Of a stretch of DNA of 6,919 bases, positions 1-6,064 are shown piece after piece. The DNA comes from Gammaproteobacteria bacterium (lineage in GTDB: Bacteria > Pseudomonadota > Gammaproteobacteria > Pseudomonadales > Halieaceae), in contig JAAEZV010000083.1 in the NCBI GenBank assembly GCA_018222695.1, positions 1-6,919 of the forward strand. Reading direction: 5' to 3'. Made by a program: the position numbers and the translations under genes. Each line of letters starts with the position of its first letter. Within the stretch, counting starts at the first letter, position 1. The notes beneath the pieces were generated by a model. That model was not told the DNA's origin. It did no database searches and was given only the letters and a program-made list of their open reading frames with translations.

Positions 1-494
1 GTAGGGAGATGCTGAATTTCTACCGCGGTGTCGCCAAAAAATACGGCGAGAACTGGCCTAAATTCAACATGATGATGCACGGTGTTCATGCATTGCTTGA
101 TCAAGAATATTCTGGCGACATTAACATCGTGCCCAAGTTCCGGTTTCAAAACCCTCTGAATCTCATCACGCAACCCAATGAAGAAGAGCTGCGCCAGTTA
201 GTGAAAGAGGGCGAGCGCGCCACCTACAGTCGGATTGAGCCGATCAGGCGGTGCACGCAAATCTCCAGAACCTTGGAAGAGATCCTGCATCGATTTGAAT
301 ATGGGGACTTACGCCCGGCGCCCGGCACCTATCGTCGTCCGAAGAGCTCCCGACGCAGGCCGCCCCCCACAGCGGCGCAGAAAAAAGCATTGAAGTCTGA
401 GCTGGCATCGCGCTCGGGCAAGGCTTCCCGCTCAAGAGCCGCCGGAGGCGCTGGTCGATCAACCGCCCCGGTCAAGAAGCGCAGTATCGCCTAG
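1..494 (+). CDS. Patatin-like phospholipase/TAG lipase with DUF3336, C-terminal part (5' truncated by window edge)
   Basis: The frame is open to the left edge (codons for Arg and Glu precede the ATG at 9), so this is the end of a larger gene and the ATG is probably internal. Counting from that Met, residues 36-46 (GDINIVPKFRF), the GERATYSRIEPIR stretch at 68-80 and ISRTLEE at 85-91 match the conserved end of DUF3336 patatin-like lipases, relatives of yeast Tgl3/4/5. In that family the catalytic Ser-Asp dyad lies further upstream, outside the window, so activity cannot be judged. Expected role: hydrolysis of acylglycerols or phospholipids to free fatty acids. Residues 101-161 form a low-complexity tail rich in Arg, Lys, Pro, Ser and Ala (18 basic residues, one acidic), probably disordered. 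The gene converges on the kinase gene with 29 bases between the stops. Family assignment is by recognition of these motifs. Confidence 0.8.
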   Translation, partial: REMLNFYRGVAKKYGENWPKFNMMMHGVHALLDQEYSGDINIVPKFRFQNPLNLITQPNEEELRQLVKEGERATYSRIEPIRRCTQISRTLEEILHRFEYGDLRPAPGTYRRPKSSRRRPPPTAAQKKALKSELASRSGKASRSRAAGGAGRSTAPVKKRSIA

Positions 495-523
495 CGATCG
501 GTTACCGGTAGCTAACCTCCCAG

Positions 524-1540
524 TTACGGGATGCAGGCCGCTCCCAGCGCCGCCAAAGGACCCACCATAATCGCTCGACTGTCGGCCTCGGCGCTGGAGG
601 CGGTGCCGATCTGTGCGCGTTTCTTGATGCCCTGCAGGATGGCCGCAATGCGGAAAAAGCAGAACGCCATGTAGAACGGCCAGTTATCAATGCCGCTTCG
701 ACCCGTTCGCTGGCAGTAGGCCGCGATGTAGTCTTCATCTGAGGGGAGGCCGAGTTCGTCGCGATCCATTCCCGCTAATCCGGCTATACCCCCTTCGCGC
801 GGGAACTGCCAGGCCATTAACTGGTAGGCAAGGTCCGCGAGCGGATCCCCGAGCGTAGAGAGCTCCCAATCGAGAATGCCGATGATCCGGGGCTCCGTCG
901 GATGAAAAATCATGTTGTCTAGCCGGTAGTCCCCGTGCACCAGCGCGATGGTCTCCTCGCCCTCAGGAATATGATTCGGGAGCCACTCAATCAAGGCTTC
1001 CATGTCTGCCACTGTTTCCGTTTCTGAGGCCCGATACTGCTTGGTCCACCGGCCTATTTGTCTGGCGTAGTAATTGCCGGGTTTGCCATAGTCCGACAGA
1101 CCCACGGTATCGACGTTTACGGAATGCAATGCTGCCAGCACGCGGTTCATTTCATCATAGATCGCGGTCCGCTCTGTGTTGTCGACTTCGGGCACTGCCG
1201 GATCCCAGAAAATACGACCCTCGAGATGCTCCATGAGATAGAACATGGAGCCGATCACATTGTCGTCCTCGCACAGGGCGACAGCGTCCGGCACCGGGAC
1301 GTCGGTGTCTCGCAGCGCGTCCAGCACCCGGTACTCGCGATCCACGGCATGAGCGGAGGCCAGCAGCTCGCCGGGCGGCTTGCGGCGCAACACATATTGC
1401 CGCTCGCCCGCTGTCAGCTTGAAAGTCGGGTTGGATTGTCCCCCGGGAAATTTCTCGGCGCTTAGCGGTCCGTCCAAGCCCGGGACATTTGCGCGAAGCC
1501 AGGGTTCCAAGCGGGAGAGTTCAAGTTCCTGTGTGCTCAT
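524..1540 (-). CDS. APH-fold phosphotransferase, ACAD10/11- and LvaA-like acyl-CoA-linked kinase
   Basis: The 338-residue protein has the whole APH/choline-kinase fold signature. A glycine-rich nucleotide loop FPGGQSNPTF lies at 31-40, an ATP-contacting Lys at K54 in VLRRKPPG, and a probable partner Glu at E69. The catalytic loop HGDYRLDN is at 202-209 (base D204, metal-ligand N209), and the metal-binding Asp is D224 in ILDWELSTLGDPLADLA. The family is soluble and cytoplasmic. It includes the N-terminal kinase half of ACAD10/11 and Pseudomonas LvaA, which phosphorylate 4-hydroxyacyl-CoAs; aminoglycoside resistance is unlikely in this setting. The start is firm: an in-frame TAG lies four codons upstream and AGAGG sits about six bases before the ATG. 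It is transcribed divergently from the ligase operon and shares its control region. The substrate is inferred from family and context only. Confidence 0.88.
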   Translation of the reverse strand: MSTQELELSRLEPWLRANVPGLDGPLSAEKFPGGQSNPTFKLTAGERQYVLRRKPPGELLASAHAVDREYRVLDALRDTDVPVPDAVALCEDDNVIGSMFYLMEHLEGRIFWDPAVPEVDNTERTAIYDEMNRVLAALHSVNVDTVGLSDYGKPGNYYARQIGRWTKQYRASETETVADMEALIEWLPNHIPEGEETIALVHGDYRLDNMIFHPTEPRIIGILDWELSTLGDPLADLAYQLMAWQFPREGGIAGLAGMDRDELGLPSDEDYIAAYCQRTGRSGIDNWPFYMAFCFFRIAAILQGIKKRAQIGTASSAEADSRAIMVGPLAALGAACIP

Positions 1541-1752
1541 GACAAACCTCTAATCTGTAATGCTGAAGCGGCTTTTCTGGACTGCATCTCTATCTGGAAT
1601 CCGCTCTGAAGTATTGGCATGATATCTGTCAATACCGATGCGTTGGTAGCTGGTCGTTACCGGGCGCATAGGGTATCGTGCGGTCGCTTTATCACACAAC
1701 GCTATATTGCTGACTGACAAACACCGACCTATAAAAATGAGGGGCATCTAGG
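1541..1752. promoter_or_regulatory. Divergent intergenic control region for the kinase gene and the ligase operon
   Basis: These 212 bases separate two divergent starts and must hold both promoters. A perfect TTGACA on the minus strand (bases 1632-1627) could be a -35 for the kinase gene, but no good -10 lies 16-18 bases further on. On the plus strand TATATT (1703-1708) and TATAAA (1730-1735) are the best -10 look-alikes. TATAAA has TTGCTG (1707-1712) at a 17-base spacing, but would start transcription at about 1742, inside the ribosome site. The ligase ribosome site is GAGGGG at 1739-1744, and AGAGG (minus strand) serves the kinase gene. A 25-bp dyad at 1611-1635 overlaps the minus TTGACA. 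Being the control region is near certain; the individual hexamers are guesses. Confidence 0.6.
1611..1635. promoter_or_regulatory. 25-bp dyad, candidate operator in the divergent region
   Basis: The arms GTATTG and CAATAC are perfect inverted repeats. The dyad continues inward as CA and TG after one mismatch, so 8 of 12 paired positions match around a central base. It overlaps the perfect TTGACA (minus strand) that may be the -35 of the kinase gene, so a protein bound here could block that promoter. Size and symmetry suit a TetR- or GntR-type dimer, common regulators of acyl-CoA operons. No regulator gene lies in this window, so the binding protein is unknown. Confidence 0.45.
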
Positions 1753-3462
1753 ATGAGTAATCCGATCATCGAACACTATCGCAACGCCGTTGCGATGGTC
1801 ACTGCACCCGAAGCATTTCTCGAGCTGACGACAATCGAGCATGGGGGCCAAACCCTCAAGGCTTACAAGCATGCTCCCGGTTCCATGCGGGACCTGTGGA
1901 TGTTGGGCCAGGGTTACGCGGACCAAGAGTACATCGTTTATGGGGATGAGCGCTGGACCTTCGCCGAGGCAGGTCAGCTGGTCGCCAATTTCGCGACCTG
2001 GTTGCAGGGTCAGGGCATTGGGTCAGGCGACAGGGTTGCTATTGCTTTGCGCAATTATCCCGAATGGATTTTTGCCTATTGGGGCGTCATCGCAGTCGGC
2101 GGGGTTGTCGTGGGCATGAACGCCTGGTGGGTCGCAGATGAAATGGCCTATGCGCTGAACGATTCAGAGCCCAAGCTGCTGGTGGCTGATGATCAGCGAC
2201 TGGCTGTTTTTGCGAAGATTGCAGGTGACTTCCCAGATTTGGCTGTCGTGGCGGTGCGTGAGTCCTCGCCGCCGGTGCAGGCCGTGCAGTGGGCCGATAC
2301 GGTGAGCGAGCCCGGGGAGTTGCCCATGCCGGCGATCGACACCAACGACGATGCCTGCATCTTCTATACATCTGGGACCACAGGGCGTCCCAAGGGCGCT
2401 CAGCTCACGCATAGGGGTTGCGTTCACAACATCATGAATGTCGCGGCAATGGGGCAGATTTTCGCCACGACCCAGGCCCTGGGGCGAGGAGAGTCGGTCA
2501 ACGCACCCGTCTCAGCGCCTCCTGCGACCTCGCTGGTGGCCACGCCTTTGTTTCATGTCACGGCCAATAATTGCGTCATGCACGGCGCGACCTTGAGCGG
2601 CGGCAAGTTGGTGCTGATGTACAAGTGGGATACCGAGGAAGCGCTCAAGCTGATCGAGCGGGAGCAGGTGAATACCTTGAGCGCGGTGCCGATGATGACC
2701 CGCGAGCTGCTCGCCCATCCCGATTTCGCCGACTATGACACCTCTAGTTTGGCGTCACTCGGTGGTGGTGGCGCCGCGATGCACCCTGATCTGCCGAACA
2801 AGGTGATTGAGAGCACGCAGCGCGCCAAGCCCGCTCAGGGCTATGGGATGACGGAAGTCTGTGGGATCAGTACCTATACGGCGGGCGATTTATTTTTGGC
2901 TCGGCCAGAAAGCTGCGGGCCTCTCGTGCCGACGTTGGAAGGGAAGGTGATTAACGAAGCGGGTGAAACCCTGCCAGTGGGTGAGGCCGGCGAATTGTTG
3001 GTTAAGGGTGCGCCCGTGATCAAGGGATACCTGAACCGTCCGGAGGCGACTGCGGAGACCATTGTCGAAGGTTGGTTGCACACGGGTGATATTGGTTATT
3101 TTGATGAAGATGGATTTCTCTATCTGGTCGATCGGGCAAAGGACATGATTTTGCGCGGGGGAGAAAATATTTACTGTGCCGAGGTTGAAGGCGCGCTGTA
3201 TACCCACCCGGCCGTGTTGGAGACGGTGGCTTTTGCGGTGCCCGATGACCGTCTGGGTGAGGAGGTGGGTGTTGCCGTGCACTTGAAGCCCGACGCGATG
3301 CTGGATGCGCCCGGTTTGCGCGAGCACATGAGCTCTCGCCTCGCAGCCTTCAAGGTGCCCCGCTATGTGTGGTTCCTCTCGGAGCCATTGCCGCGCAACG
3401 CCAACGGTAAGTTTCTGAAGCGAGAGTTGAGAGAGGTGTTGGATCCCGCATCGGCCGACTGA
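1753..3462 (+). CDS. Acyl-CoA synthetase (class I adenylate-forming, FadD-like)
   Basis: This 569-residue protein would activate a carboxylic acid with ATP and CoA through an acyl-adenylate, the entry step to beta-oxidation. The P-loop YTSGTTGRPKG is at 205-215, the A5-type motif YGMTE at 364-368, HTGD at 443-446, and the hinge region DRAKDMILRGGENI at 460-473. The C-terminal catalytic Lys is K553 in NANGK. All landmarks are intact and the length is normal for medium/long-chain or aromatic acid ligases. The PLFHVT motif at 265-270 begins the acyl-pocket region. An in-frame TGA at 1738-1740 and GAGGGG eight bases upstream fix the start. It is the first gene of the plus-strand cluster, followed by a 255-base gap before the dehydrogenase. 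Substrate chain length cannot be read from the sequence; the racemase downstream suggests a methyl-branched acid. Confidence 0.93.
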   Translation: MSNPIIEHYRNAVAMVTAPEAFLELTTIEHGGQTLKAYKHAPGSMRDLWMLGQGYADQEYIVYGDERWTFAEAGQLVANFATWLQGQGIGSGDRVAIALRNYPEWIFAYWGVIAVGGVVVGMNAWWVADEMAYALNDSEPKLLVADDQRLAVFAKIAGDFPDLAVVAVRESSPPVQAVQWADTVSEPGELPMPAIDTNDDACIFYTSGTTGRPKGAQLTHRGCVHNIMNVAAMGQIFATTQALGRGESVNAPVSAPPATSLVATPLFHVTANNCVMHGATLSGGKLVLMYKWDTEEALKLIEREQVNTLSAVPMMTRELLAHPDFADYDTSSLASLGGGGAAMHPDLPNKVIESTQRAKPAQGYGMTEVCGISTYTAGDLFLARPESCGPLVPTLEGKVINEAGETLPVGEAGELLVKGAPVIKGYLNRPEATAETIVEGWLHTGDIGYFDEDGFLYLVDRAKDMILRGGENIYCAEVEGALYTHPAVLETVAFAVPDDRLGEEVGVAVHLKPDAMLDAPGLREHMSSRLAAFKVPRYVWFLSEPLPRNANGKFLKRELREVLDPASAD

Positions 3463-3717
3463 GCGTGCGGATGCAATACATGTCTTTTCTGGCTTGGATA
3501 TCGGCTATCGGCGGGGGTGCCATAGCGGCGTGATATTGAAGGGCTCATCTCGACAGCACTGCAAGTGCTAGGCCCTGCTGGGCAGCGCATCGTCGAATTG
3601 GCAGGGGTGCCAGTGGCCTAGATTGGTCGATATGGCTATGAGGCATTGATGCCAAGTCGGTGGTTGAAGATCGCCGGTAAGAAGGACTTTTAGTTAACGC
3701 AATATCAGGAGGGCGAC
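3463..3717. other. 255-base gap inside the operon, with small hairpins and a decayed reading frame
   Basis: This gap is long for an otherwise compact cluster, where the next two junctions are 11 and 17 bases. It holds a tandem 7-mer (TATCGGC twice, 3499-3512) and a 12-base near-repeat (3511-3522 and 3601-3612, one mismatch, 90 bases apart). Three small hairpins follow: AGCACT/AGTGCT (3555-3569), GCCC/GGGC (3572-3583) and TGGCA/TGCCA (3599-3612). None is followed by a T-run, so no intrinsic terminator is apparent. A strong ribosome site AGGAGGG (3707-3713) serves the dehydrogenase. A secondary promoter could lie here, but no convincing pair of hexamers was found. Confidence 0.6.
3526..3693 (+). 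pseudogene. Possible remnant of an enzyme gene 3' end (single internal TAG)
   Basis: One frame runs 55 codons from just after a TAG at 3523-3525 to a TAG at 3691-3693, broken only by a TAG at 3619-3621. The translation looks protein-like: first part DIEGLISTALQVLGPAGQ then RIVELAGVPVA, second part IGRYGYEALMPSRWLKIAGK. The second part, with MPSRW followed by a basic, Leu/Lys-rich end, recalls C-termini of short-chain dehydrogenases. GPAGQRIVELAG also recalls the N-terminus of class III CoA-transferases. These two readings conflict and neither is secure. There is no start codon with a ribosome site. It could be the decayed end of a gene once lying between the ligase and the dehydrogenase, or a chance open frame. 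Confidence 0.28.
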
Positions 3718-4893
3718 ATGCTCACCAGGCAGTTTACGGAAGAGCAGGTGATGTTTAGGGAGGCCTATCGGCGATTTCTCGCGGAAGAGGTAGTGCCCCA
3801 CATGGAGCGGTTCCGCGAGCAGGGTGTGGTGGATCGCGACATATTCAAAAAGGCTGGCGAGCAGGGCTTTCTCATGGTGTGGCCAGAGGAGCGCTACGGC
3901 GGCATGGATGATTACGACATCCGCTGGGAGCAAGTCATTATCGAAGAGCTGGCTTATGCGCGCTGCAGCGACTGGTTTGGCTCCCTGCACAGCCGCATTG
4001 TCGGACCCTACATCACCCGTTTCGGCAGTGAGGATCAGATTGAGCGATATATCCGGGGCGCCGTTTCGGGTGACATCATTCTTGCGGTGGCGATGACAGA
4101 GCCCGACGCGGGCAGCAATCTGGCAGGGATGCGCACCCATGCCATTGAGGAAGATGACCACTGGGTACTCAATGGTCAAAAGACCTATATCTCCAATGGG
4201 ATTAACTGTGATCTGGTGGTCGTCGCTGCCAAAACTGACCCACAGAACAACCCCCATGCGATGACGCTATTTCTGGTCGAAGCAGGGTGGGAGGGTTTTG
4301 AGCGGGGCCGTAATCTCAATAAATTGGGCCTTAAGGCTCAGGATACGGCGGAGCTCTTCTTCAACAACATCAAGGTGCCCAAGAGCAATGTGCTGGGCGA
4401 GGCGCACAAAGGTTTTTATTACCTGATGGAGGGCTTGGCAGAAGAGCGCTTGCTCGGCGCGATGGGCTATCTTGCGGCAGCGCAGTTATCCTGGGACCTC
4501 ACCGCCGATTTCGTGCGTGAACGCGAGGTGTTCGGTAAGCCCTTGGCGGCCATGCAAAACACCCAATTCAAGATGGCGGAACTTCGGGCTGAGCTCGATA
4601 TTGCGCAGTGTTTTGTCGATCAGGCGGCGCTCGCGTTCAATGCGGGCACGCTTTCGGCTGAGGATGCCGCGGCTGCCAAACTCAAGACATCCGAGTTGCA
4701 GCAGCGTGTCGCCGACGAAGGGCTACAGCTGCATGGCGGTGCCGGGTTTATGGATGAGTATCCGATCAGTCGCCAATCGGCCGATGCGAAGATTGCCACT
4801 ATTTATGCTGGCAGCTCTGAAATCATGAAGCTGATTATCGGACGGCACTGTCTGGGTGATCACTACGATCCCTTTAATCAACGAAATTTTTGA
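3718..4893 (+). CDS. Acyl-CoA dehydrogenase, LCAD/IVD-type
   Basis: This 391-residue flavoenzyme has the three standard acyl-CoA dehydrogenase parts: an N-terminal helical domain (about 1-120), a middle beta domain with AVAMTEPDAGSN at 123-134 and LNGQKTYISNG at 151-161 (FAD and substrate contacts), and a C-terminal helical domain with LQLHGGAGFMDEYP at 336-349. It would form the trans-2-enoyl-CoA double bond and pass electrons to an electron-transfer flavoprotein. The usual base of the MCAD/SCAD group is missing: the tyrosine-glutamate-glycine site reads IYAGSSE, with A364 in its place. Instead LAEERLL at 240-246 aligns with the helix carrying the base in long-chain and isovaleryl-CoA dehydrogenases, making E243 the likely base. 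AGGAGGG five bases upstream and an in-frame TAG at 3691 support the start. Its stop is followed 11 bases later by the racemase start. Confidence 0.93.
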   Translation: MLTRQFTEEQVMFREAYRRFLAEEVVPHMERFREQGVVDRDIFKKAGEQGFLMVWPEERYGGMDDYDIRWEQVIIEELAYARCSDWFGSLHSRIVGPYITRFGSEDQIERYIRGAVSGDIILAVAMTEPDAGSNLAGMRTHAIEEDDHWVLNGQKTYISNGINCDLVVVAAKTDPQNNPHAMTLFLVEAGWEGFERGRNLNKLGLKAQDTAELFFNNIKVPKSNVLGEAHKGFYYLMEGLAEERLLGAMGYLAAAQLSWDLTADFVREREVFGKPLAAMQNTQFKMAELRAELDIAQCFVDQAALAFNAGTLSAEDAAAAKLKTSELQQRVADEGLQLHGGAGFMDEYPISRQSADAKIATIYAGSSEIMKLIIGRHCLGDHYDPFNQRNF

Positions 4894-4897
4894 GGGG
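4892..4897 (+). promoter_or_regulatory. Ribosome binding site that decides the racemase start
   Basis: GAGGGG lies seven bases before the ATG at 4905. A TTG at 4890 in the same frame, overlapping the dehydrogenase stop, would add five residues but would place this site inside the coding sequence. The ATG is therefore preferred. The core also overlaps the TGA stop of the dehydrogenase, so translational coupling is likely. Confidence 0.75.
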
Positions 4898-4904
4898 CGC
4901 AAAT

Positions 4905-6047
4905 ATGGGCGCGCTAAGTGGTTATAAGGTCATCGAGCTGGCGGGGATTGGCCCTGCGCCGATGGGAGGCATGATCCTCGCCGATATGGGCGCCGAGGTC
5001 ATCCGGATTGAACGCCCCGGCGCGGCGGATCCCAAAGTGGCTGAGCCGATCAGCGGCCGTAACAAGAAATCTGTTGTGCTGGATCTCAAGCAGGATGCGG
5101 GGAAAGCCGCGCTGATGTCGCTGATTGAGCAGGCCGATGCATTGATCGATCCATACCGTCCAGGAGTCTGCGAAAAGCTGGGGTTTGGTCCTGACGAGTG
5201 TTTCGCGCGCAATCCCAGGCTCGTTTTTGCGCGCATGACCGGTTGGGGGCAGACGGGTCCGCTGGCTCAGGCCGCGGGTCACGACCTGAATTACATTGCC
5301 ATCACCGGTGCGTTGCATGCCATAGGGCGTCGCGGCGAGCGACCGGTCGTGCCCCTGAATCTGGTGGGCGACTTTGGCGGCGGTGGCATGCTGTTGGTGA
5401 CGGGTGTGATGGGAGGCCTGCTGGAGGCCGCCAAGTCAGGTCAGGGGCAGGTCATTGATGTGGCGATGGTTGACGGCACCGCACAGCTGATGTGGATGAT
5501 GCAGGGATTTCAGCAGATCGGTGCCTGGAATGCAGAAGAGCGCGAGGCGAACCTGCTTGACGGCGCCGCCCACTTTTATGACACCTATGAGTGTGCCGAT
5601 GGCAAGTACGTGGCGATCGGCGCGATTGAGCCCCAGTTTTATGCCGAGCTGCTCGCAAGAGCGGAGATCTCGGACCCCCAGTTTCAGGCACAACATGACG
5701 CTGCACAGTGGCCTGAGCTCAAGCAAAAATTGGGGGCGGTGCTGAAGACCAAGACCCGCGACGAGTGGGACGCGGTGATGGCGGGTAGTGATGCCTGCTT
5801 TGCACCTGTGCTGACGATGGTGGAGGCCACCTCTTACGGCGCCAATACCGAACGGTCGGTCTACACCGAGGTCGAGGGTCTGACGCACCCAACGCCGGCA
5901 CCGCGATTTTCGAGGACGCCGTCGCAGATACAGCATGGAACGCAAGCGTTGGGGGCCGACACGGTCTCGGTGCTTGAGGACAGTGGAATGGAGGCGTCTG
6001 CCATAAAGGCGTTACTGGAGACGGGTGCTGCGGTAGGATCCAAGTAA
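4905..6047 (+). CDS. Alpha-methylacyl-CoA racemase (CaiB/BaiF class III CoA-transferase family)
   Basis: Numbered from the ATG at 4905 the protein has 380 residues and opens with GYKVIELAGIGPAP, typical of the class III CoA-transferase fold. The family signature continues with NPRLVFARMTGWGQ at 103-116 and LNLVGDFGGGGM at 151-162. H126 (in GHDLNY) and D156 (in VGDFGG) fall at the same numbers as the two proton-transfer residues of Mycobacterium tuberculosis MCR. D127 and E242 match its supporting acids, E242 one residue off. This argues for a racemase rather than a formyl- or carnitine-CoA transferase. It would interconvert (2R)- and (2S)-2-methylacyl-CoA so that a dehydrogenase specific for one isomer can act, as for isoprenoid or sterol side chains. 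It lies 11 bases after the dehydrogenase and 17 before the crotonase gene. No truncation or missing residue is seen. A transferase role remains possible but less likely. Confidence 0.88.
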   Translation: MGALSGYKVIELAGIGPAPMGGMILADMGAEVIRIERPGAADPKVAEPISGRNKKSVVLDLKQDAGKAALMSLIEQADALIDPYRPGVCEKLGFGPDECFARNPRLVFARMTGWGQTGPLAQAAGHDLNYIAITGALHAIGRRGERPVVPLNLVGDFGGGGMLLVTGVMGGLLEAAKSGQGQVIDVAMVDGTAQLMWMMQGFQQIGAWNAEEREANLLDGAAHFYDTYECADGKYVAIGAIEPQFYAELLARAEISDPQFQAQHDAAQWPELKQKLGAVLKTKTRDEWDAVMAGSDACFAPVLTMVEATSYGANTERSVYTEVEGLTHPTPAPRFSRTPSQIQHGTQALGADTVSVLEDSGMEASAIKALLETGAAVGSK

Positions 6048-6064
6048 CTAGTGGAGAGTGACAG

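Noticed and set aside
500..517. GGTTA/TAACC hairpin between the convergent lipase and kinase genes, a possible bidirectional terminator
   Set aside because: Only five base pairs with an eight-base loop and no T-run on either side; the gap is too short to judge.
1058..1465. 135-codon plus-strand frame opposite the kinase gene
   Set aside because: It lies antisense to a protein with complete kinase motifs and has no recognisable domain of its own.
524..1540. Reading the kinase as an aminoglycoside resistance enzyme
   Set aside because: The FPGGQSNPTF, VLRRKPPG and ILDWELSTLGDP motifs and the acyl-CoA gene context point to the ACAD10/11-linked branch instead.
1707..1735. TTGCTG-17-TATAAA promoter for the ligase operon
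   Set aside because: The -35 matches only three of six bases, and transcription would start at about 1742, inside the ribosome site at 1739-1744.
3471..3533. 20-codon hydrophobic reading frame MQYMSFLAWISAIGGGAIAA
   Set aside because: No ribosome site upstream and far too short to support without conservation data.
4890..4904. TTG start for the racemase overlapping the dehydrogenase stop
   Set aside because: The ribosome site GAGGGG would lie inside the gene, and the ATG at 4905 gives the canonical numbering H126 and D156.
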